A stretch of 11,259 bases of DNA, taken from JAUWOY01 sp034431315 (lineage in GTDB: Bacteria; Chloroflexota; Anaerolineae; VGOG01). This document shows positions 6,892-11,259 of the stretch, piece after piece. How positions within the stretch are numbered: position 1 is the stretch's first letter; each line of letters begins with the position of its first letter. The translations under genes were made by a program, and so were the position numbers. Location: NCBI GenBank assembly GCA_034431315.1, contig DAOUDK010000136.1, positions 1-11,259 of the forward strand. The letters run 5' to 3'. Under the pieces are notes generated by a model. That model had not been told where the DNA came from. It saw only the letters and a program-made list of their open reading frames with translations, and ran no database searches.

Positions 6892-9800
6892 ATGACCTAT
6901 GCTGAGGTAGTCGTCAGTACCCCCATCCGGCGACAAGTAATCTCAGGCCAGGAAGAAGAAGGCCCTGAGAATAGATATAGCCCTTTGAGCCTTGCCTTCC
7001 ATTATTCCATCCCGCCCGCTCTACAAGAGAAGGTGGCTATCGGTCAACTGGTGCAGGTGCCCTTCGGCCCCCGTCGCCTGCAGGGCATCGTGGTGGGCTT
7101 GACCGACAGGGCCGCTGTGCCCGAGACCAGGGACATCGAAGAGATCGTTGACCCTGAGCCCGTTCTCTCCCCGGTGCAGATCGAGCTGGCCCGCTGGATC
7201 AGCAGTTGCTACCTTGCCCCCCTCATTCATTGCCTGCGCCTGATGCTGCCCCCGGGCCTGGAGCGGCGCGCCGAGCTCACCGTGGAGCTGAAGGCCGATG
7301 CTCCTATCCCCCCCGACCTGACGCCAGAACAACACAAGGTGATCGAGCTCCTGCGCCAAAAGGGCAAGCAGCGAGTGAAAGACCTGACGCGGACCCTCGA
7401 GATATCAGACCCACGCCCGGTCGTAGATCAACTGGCTCGCAGAGGCATAATCACCAAGCGCTCAGAATTTGAGAAGCCTCGAGTAAGGCCCAAGCGAGCC
7501 CGCTTTGTCCGCCTCATCGCCGACGAGGAGAGAATAGCCCGGGCCATCCCTCAGTTGGGACATTCGTCCAAGCAGGCCGACGTGCTGGAATTTCTATCCC
7601 GCAGCGAGGACCCCCTGCCCACCCTGGCCGATGTCTGTGCCAAAGTTGGCTACTCCACCACATCACCAGTCTACGCCCTGGCCGAGAAGTGCCTGGTACA
7701 GATCACCGAGAAGCGCACCCTTATCATCCCTCTGTTCTCGCCCAAGACCATAGACGAAGCCATTCCTCAGTTGGGCCATTCGTCCAAGCAGGCCGATGTG
7801 CTGGAATTCCTGTCCAGTAACGAGGGCTCTCTGCCCACCCTGTCCGATACCTGCACCAACGTTGGCTGCTCCAAAGCAACTATCCGTGCCCTAGCCAAGA
7901 AAGGCCTGGCGCAGATCACCGAGAAGCGCATTCTTATCATCCCTCTGTTCTCGCCCAAGACCATAGACGAAGCCATTCCTCAGTTGGGGTATTCATCCAA
8001 GCAGGCCGATGTGCTGGAATTCCTGTCCAGTAACGAGGGCTCTCTGTCCACCTTGTCCGATGCCTGCACCAAAGTCGGCTGCTCCAAAGCAACCATCCGC
8101 GCCCTGACCAATAAGGGCCTGGTACGGATCACCGAGAAGCGCACCTTTATCACCCCTCTACTCTCGCCCAGGGCCATAGATGCAGCCATCGCCCGTGACT
8201 TGCGCCGAGCCCCCAAGCAGGCGGCTGCCCTGGCCTTCCTGTGCGACCACCCCGAGCCGGTGGAGTTGTCGCACTTCTACAGGGACGCAGATTGCTCCCC
8301 TTCCGTGCTACGGGAGCTGGAGCGGAAAGGCTACGTGCAACGCTTCGACGAGGGGCCGGTAGTCATCCTATGTGTCCCTCCAGATCAAGTAGTGAACAAG
8401 ATAGTCGAACTGCGTGGTGCCCAGAAGCAGGTAGAGGTGTTGGATTTTCTCCAGAGCAAGGAGGGTCCCATCTGTGCAAGTCAGGTCTATGCTGAGATAG
8501 GCTGCAACCCAAGCACGCTGAGGAATCTGGCTACTCACGGTCTGATCAGCCTAGAGGAAGAGGAGCCGGTAGTCATCCTATGTGTCCCTCCAGATCAAGT
8601 AGTGAACAAGATAGTCGAACTGCGTGGTGCCCAGAAGCAGGTAGAGGTGTTGAATTTTCTCCAGGGCAAGGAAGGTCCCATTTGGACAAGTCGGGTCTAC
8701 GCTGAGACGGGCTGCAATCTGAGCACGCTGAGAGACTTGGCCGCTCATGGTCTAGTCAGCCTTGAGGAAGAGGAGCCGATGGTCATACTGCGCGTCCCTC
8801 CAGATCAGGTGGTGAACAAGATTGTCGAACTGCGCGGGGCCCAGAAGCAGGTGGCAGTGCTAGATTTTCTCCGGGGCGAGGAGGAGGCCATCTGGGTAAG
8901 CTGGGTCTACGCCGAAACGGGCTGCGACTTGAACAAGCTGAGGGAGCTGGCCGCCCATGGCCTGATCAGCCTGGAGGAAAAGGAGGTCTGGCGCGATCCG
9001 CTGGAGGGACGGCAGTTCGTCCTCGATGTGCCGCCGAAGCTGACGACGGACCAGGAGGCGGTGTGGAAGGTGATAAGGCAACAAGTAATGAGTCAACGAG
9101 TAACGAGGGATGAACCCAGCACCGGCTCTTCAGGCCGGCGTCCCGTTACTCGTTACCCGTCACTCGTTACTCTCCTCCACGGCGTCACCGGCAGCGGCAA
9201 GACGGAGATATACTTGCGCGCCCTGGATGCGGTGCTCAGGCAGGGAAGGCAGGCCGTCGTTTTAGTGCCTGAGATCAGCCTCACGCCTCAGACCATCCGC
9301 CGCTTCGCCGCCCGCTTCCCCGGCCGCATCGCCGTCATCCACAGCCGGCTCTCCCTGGGCGAGCGCTACGACACCTGGCGGCGCATCCGAGCCGGTGACG
9401 TGGACGTGGTCATCGGCCCGCGCTCGGCCCTCTTTGCCCCCCTGCGTCGCCTGGGGCTCATCGTTATTGACGAGGAGCACGAGGGTTCTTATAAACAAGA
9501 GCGAACTCCGCGCTATCACGCCCGCCAGGTGGCGGTGAAGCTGGCGGAGCTGGCGGGGGCGGTGGTCATCATGGGCAGCGCGACCCCCGACCTGGTCTCC
9601 TACTATCGCGCCCAGCGGGGAGAGTACACATTGCTGCGCCTGCCGAAGCGCATCCTGGGCCATCGGCGGCGGATCGAAGAGCAAAGAGTGAGTTACAAGC
9701 TGCGGGATACAAGTTACAAGTACTTAAGCGGCGAGGCATGTTATACCGATTTGCCGCCGGTGCGAATTGTTGACCTGCGAGAGGAGTTGAAGGCCGGCAA

Positions 9801-10791
9801 TCGCGGGATATTCAGCCGCGCTCTTCAAAGGGCCTTGCGTGAAACTTTGGATAATAATCAACAGGCCATTCTGTTCTTGAATCGCCGTGGGGCGGCCACC
9901 TTCGTCATGTGCCGCGACTGCGGCCACGTCCTCAGGTGTAGCCGTTGCGAGGTGCCCCTGACCCATCACCTCCGCCGGCATGGCACTGGAGAACCTCAAC
10001 TGGTCTGCCACCACTGCAACCGGCACGATCCAGTGCCCCAGATCTGCCCCAACTGCGAGAGCAGGCGCATAAAGTTCTTCGGCGTCGGCACTCAAAAGGT
10101 GGAAGCCACCGTTCAGAGACTGTTCCCTGAAGCCCGCACCCTGCGCTGGGACCGGGACACCACCGGCGGTAAGTGGTCGCACGAGGCATTCTTGCAGAGC
10201 TTCATAGAGCACGAGGCCGACATTCTCGTCGGCACTCAGATGATCGCCAAGGGGCTGGATTTGCCTCTGGTGACTCTGGTGGGGGTGGTCGCTGCGGACA
10301 CCGCCCTGCATCTGCCCGACTTCTGGGCCAGCGAGCGTACGTTCCAGCTTCTGACCCAGGTGGCCGGGCGGGCCGGGCGCAGCATCCTGGGCGGCCAAGT
10401 CATCATCCAAACCTACACTCCGGAGCATTATTCCGTTCAGATGGCCAGCCGACACGACTACGACGGTTTCTACGAAAAGGAGCTGGCCTTCCGGCGGGAG
10501 CATGGCTACCCCCCCTTCGCCAGGTTGGCCAAGTTGGTCTACGTTCATCGGAACCAAAAACGTTGCCAGGAGGAGGCGGAGAAGCTGCACCGCATCATCA
10601 GCAACAAAATAGCCCGCCTGGGATTGCCAGGCGCGGATCTCATCGGCCCGGCCCCCTGTTTCTTTGGGCGGTTGCGAGGCCAGTATCGCTGGCAGATCGT
10701 GGTGCGGGCCTCCGATCCCCAGGCTCTCCTCCGAGACGTGATCTTCCCTCGCGGCTGGCGAGTAGACATTGATCCTGTGAGCACGCTATGA
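6892..10791 (+). CDS. priA: Primosomal protein N' (PriA) with amplified winged-helix domain
   Basis: PriA is the 3'-5' helicase that binds stalled or D-loop forks and reloads the replicative helicase. The product has 1299 residues; usual length is 730-850. Order: 3'-end-binding domain (about 1-110, PFGPRRLQGIVVGL); a first divergent winged helix (143-190); seven tandem winged-helix copies (218 to about 698); helicase lobe 1 with Walker A GVTGSGKT (764-771), PEISLTPQT and DEEH (860-863); eight zinc-binding cysteines from Cys1007 to Cys1055 (CxxC pairs incl. 1007/1010, 1039/1042, 1052/1055); then GTQMIAKGLDLP and TQVAGRAGR; C-terminal domain ending near the DIDP segment. Extra in-frame inserts sit at about residues 10-32, before Walker A (9085-9170) and before the zinc region (about 9673-9750). 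All catalytic motifs are intact, so it is probably functional. It overlaps the sortase gene (ATGA). Confidence 0.95.
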   Translation: MTYAEVVVSTPIRRQVISGQEEEGPENRYSPLSLAFHYSIPPALQEKVAIGQLVQVPFGPRRLQGIVVGLTDRAAVPETRDIEEIVDPEPVLSPVQIELARWISSCYLAPLIHCLRLMLPPGLERRAELTVELKADAPIPPDLTPEQHKVIELLRQKGKQRVKDLTRTLEISDPRPVVDQLARRGIITKRSEFEKPRVRPKRARFVRLIADEERIARAIPQLGHSSKQADVLEFLSRSEDPLPTLADVCAKVGYSTTSPVYALAEKCLVQITEKRTLIIPLFSPKTIDEAIPQLGHSSKQADVLEFLSSNEGSLPTLSDTCTNVGCSKATIRALAKKGLAQITEKRILIIPLFSPKTIDEAIPQLGYSSKQADVLEFLSSNEGSLSTLSDACTKVGCSKATIRALTNKGLVRITEKRTFITPLLSPRAIDAAIARDLRRAPKQAAALAFLCDHPEPVELSHFYRDADCSPSVLRELERKGYVQRFDEGPVVILCVPPDQVVNKIVELRGAQKQVEVLDFLQSKEGPICASQVYAEIGCNPSTLRNLATHGLISLEEEEPVVILCVPPDQVVNKIVELRGAQKQVEVLNFLQGKEGPIWTSRVYAETGCNLSTLRDLAAHGLVSLEEEEPMVILRVPPDQVVNKIVELRGAQKQVAVLDFLRGEEEAIWVSWVYAETGCDLNKLRELAAHGLISLEEKEVWRDPLEGRQFVLDVPPKLTTDQEAVWKVIRQQVMSQRVTRDEPSTGSSGRRPVTRYPSLVTLLHGVTGSGKTEIYLRALDAVLRQGRQAVVLVPEISLTPQTIRRFAARFPGRIAVIHSRLSLGERYDTWRRIRAGDVDVVIGPRSALFAPLRRLGLIVIDEEHEGSYKQERTPRYHARQVAVKLAELAGAVVIMGSATPDLVSYYRAQRGEYTLLRLPKRILGHRRRIEEQRVSYKLRDTSYKYLSGEACYTDLPPVRIVDLREELKAGNRGIFSRALQRALRETLDNNQQAILFLNRRGAATFVMCRDCGHVLRCSRCEVPLTHHLRRHGTGEPQLVCHHCNRHDPVPQICPNCESRRIKFFGVGTQKVEATVQRLFPEARTLRWDRDTTGGKWSHEAFLQSFIEHEADILVGTQMIAKGLDLPLVTLVGVVAADTALHLPDFWASERTFQLLTQVAGRAGRSILGGQVIIQTYTPEHYSVQMASRHDYDGFYEKELAFRREHGYPPFARLAKLVYVHRNQKRCQEEAEKLHRIISNKIARLGLPGADLIGPAPCFFGRLRGQYRWQIVVRASDPQALLRDVIFPRGWRVDIDPVSTL
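7543..8984 (+). repeat. Seven tandem copies of the PriA winged-helix unit
   Basis: Units start at 7543, 7759, 7972, 8185, 8395, 8605 and 8815; lengths are 216, 213, 213, 210, 210, 210 and about 170 bp, always in frame. Units 1-3 form one subfamily (AIPQLG-SSKQADVLEFL), units 5-7 another (NKIVELRGAQKQVEVLDFL), and unit 4 is intermediate (AIARDLRRAPKQAAALAFL). Each has a KQxxxLxFL helix, a (G/D)C or GY turn before a second helix xxLRxLxxxGL, and a hydrophobic wing. The unit resembles the single winged helix of E. coli PriA (LKRSPKQQQALAAL...ALQALRKKGL). Identical DNA blocks join neighbours: 7720-7775 = 7933-7988 (56 bp) and 8355-8442 = 8565-8652 (88 bp). Confidence 0.93.
9085..9170. repeat. Inverted pair of GTAACGA heptamer arrays inside priA
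   Basis: The left half reads GTAATGA, GTCAACGA, GTAACGA, GGGATGA (9085-9113). The right half reads CCGTTAC, TCGTTAC, CCGTCAC, TCGTTAC (9143-9170), the reverse complement of the same heptamer in perfect 7-bp phase. The centre has a further CCGGC/GCCGG pair (9122-9126, 9134-9138). The whole is translated in frame as a 30-residue insert just before Walker A of PriA, where other PriA proteins have only about 10 residues. Confidence 0.75.
9691..9725 (+). repeat. AGTTACA heptamer array inside priA
   Basis: AGTTACA, AGCTGCG, GGATACA, AGTTACA, AGTACTT follow in strict 7-bp phase. They are part of an insert of roughly 25-28 residues (RRIEEQRVSYKL...CYTD) between the RLPKRILGH and PPVRIVDLR segments that are nearly adjacent in ordinary PriA. 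The bases are A/T-richer than the surrounding gene. Confidence 0.65.
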
Positions 10792-11259
10792 AGATGTCAT
10801 TACTGAAACGCAGAATTGCTTTTCCGACCATCCTGATCGTATTAGGAATAGCACTCCTGACTACAGGAAGCATAGGACTGGTGAGGAGTTACCTCGACCT
10901 ACATGCGCCCGCCCCCTCTTTTCCCTCACCAATGGGAAGAGGTGAAGAGGGGAGGGTGACGACAGCCACACCTTCGGCCACGCCCATCCCTCCAACCCTC
11001 ACCCCTTTGCCTCCGACAGCTACCCCTACCCCGACCGCTGCGCCTCCGACGCTTCGGCCGGCAAGCAAAGCGACCTCAGTGCAGGCCCCGGCGGCTGAGT
11101 TCTCGCCAACTCCAAGCACTGTATCACCGCCTCCCACAGCCACGTCCTCACCAACTTTCACTCCAACCTCGACGCCCACCTTCACACCCACCCCGCCAGG
11201 CCCACCCCCCGCCATCGCCCCACCGGATCGCATCGTGATCCCCAACATTGGCCTGGATG
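10788..11259 (+). CDS. Sortase, N-terminal part (runs off the window)
   Basis: The frame starts at ATG 10788, overlapping the priA stop as ATGA, and stays open to the edge (157 codons). Residues about 9-33 (RIAFPTILIVLGIALLTTG) form a signal-anchor membrane helix preceded by Lys/Arg. Then comes a long Pro/Thr/Ser-rich stalk (about 60-147; PTLTPLPPTATPTPT and similar) and finally PPDRIVIPNIGLD, the typical opening of the sortase catalytic domain in class D/E/F-like enzymes. The catalytic His, Cys and Arg are beyond the window, so the class cannot be fixed and intactness is unknown. Sortases cleave a sorting motif on surface proteins and transpeptidate them, acting outside the membrane; the stalk would hold the domain away from it. 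A LysM or other surface protein with the same opening motif is unlikely but not excluded. Confidence 0.8.
   Translation, partial: MKMSLLKRRIAFPTILIVLGIALLTTGSIGLVRSYLDLHAPAPSFPSPMGRGEEGRVTTATPSATPIPPTLTPLPPTATPTPTAAPPTLRPASKATSVQAPAAEFSPTPSTVSPPPTATSSPTFTPTSTPTFTPTPPGPPPAIAPPDRIVIPNIGLD
10913..10952. repeat. Imperfect palindrome in the sortase N-terminal region
   Basis: CCCCTCTT (10913-10920) pairs with AAGAGGGG (10945-10952) and TTCCC (10921-10925) with GGGAA (10934-10938), leaving an 8-base loop and a 6-base bulge. It is translated as PSFPSPMGRGEEG between the membrane helix and the Pro/Thr stalk. This is a place where an inserted palindromic element would be tolerated. Confidence 0.5.

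Noticed and set aside
7543..8984. Repeat block as a CRISPR array
   Set aside because: Units are 210-216 bp, contiguous, in frame and encode a protein domain; there are no short repeats with unique spacers.
9724..10590. Long open frame (288 codons) on the - strand
   Set aside because: It is antisense to conserved PriA helicase and zinc motifs, and exists because of GC-rich codon use; no ribosome site or family features seen.

Overview
The window looks like a piece of a GC-rich bacterial chromosome, most likely a member of the Chloroflexota (Anaerolineae-like). This is a judgement from gene style and order, not from a marker gene. Supporting signs are the R3H/AAA ATPase - thymidylate kinase - c-di-AMP receptor block, a MEMO1-family gene between gmk and priA, a sortase with a long Pro/Thr-rich stalk, several TTG/GTG starts, and many short interspersed repeats.

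Layout. 1-348 holds no convincing gene; it has a GC-rich hairpin at the left edge and an 18-bp-arm inverted repeat carrying DnaA-box-like sequences. 349-1027 is a large serine recombinase that has lost its middle: the catalytic domain is followed directly, in another frame, by the family's C-terminal tail. A good sigma-70-type promoter (1008-1036) and a structured leader precede a tightly packed + strand operon: a double acetyltransferase-like protein (1175-2182), an AAA ATPase with an R3H domain (2179-3825), tmk (3822-4487) and a DarA-type c-di-AMP receptor (4506-4835). A convergent FmdB-type zinc-ribbon gene (4839-5228, - strand) has its own promoter at 5291-5319. A second + strand series follows: gmk (5341-6006), a MEMO1/AmmeMemoRadiSam protein B gene (5994-6851), a greatly enlarged priA (6892-10791) and the 5' part of a sortase gene (10788 to the edge).

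The genes are mainly housekeeping: dTMP and GMP phosphorylation, replication restart, and c-di-AMP sensing next to a nucleotide kinase, an order also known from Bacillus (tmk-darA). I see no defence island, phage or intact mobile element.

The unusual part is repeat biology. PriA is 1299 residues instead of the usual 730-850 because one winged-helix domain is present as seven tandem copies of 70-72 residues, with long stretches of identical DNA between neighbouring copies. Degenerate arrays of 7-bp units occur at five or six places: over the start of the R3H gene, in the fmdB leader, over the gmk start, before priA, and twice inside priA in frame. A second repeat type (encoding PFDKLRT in one frame) occurs in the leader of the first operon and inside the N-terminus of the R3H protein.
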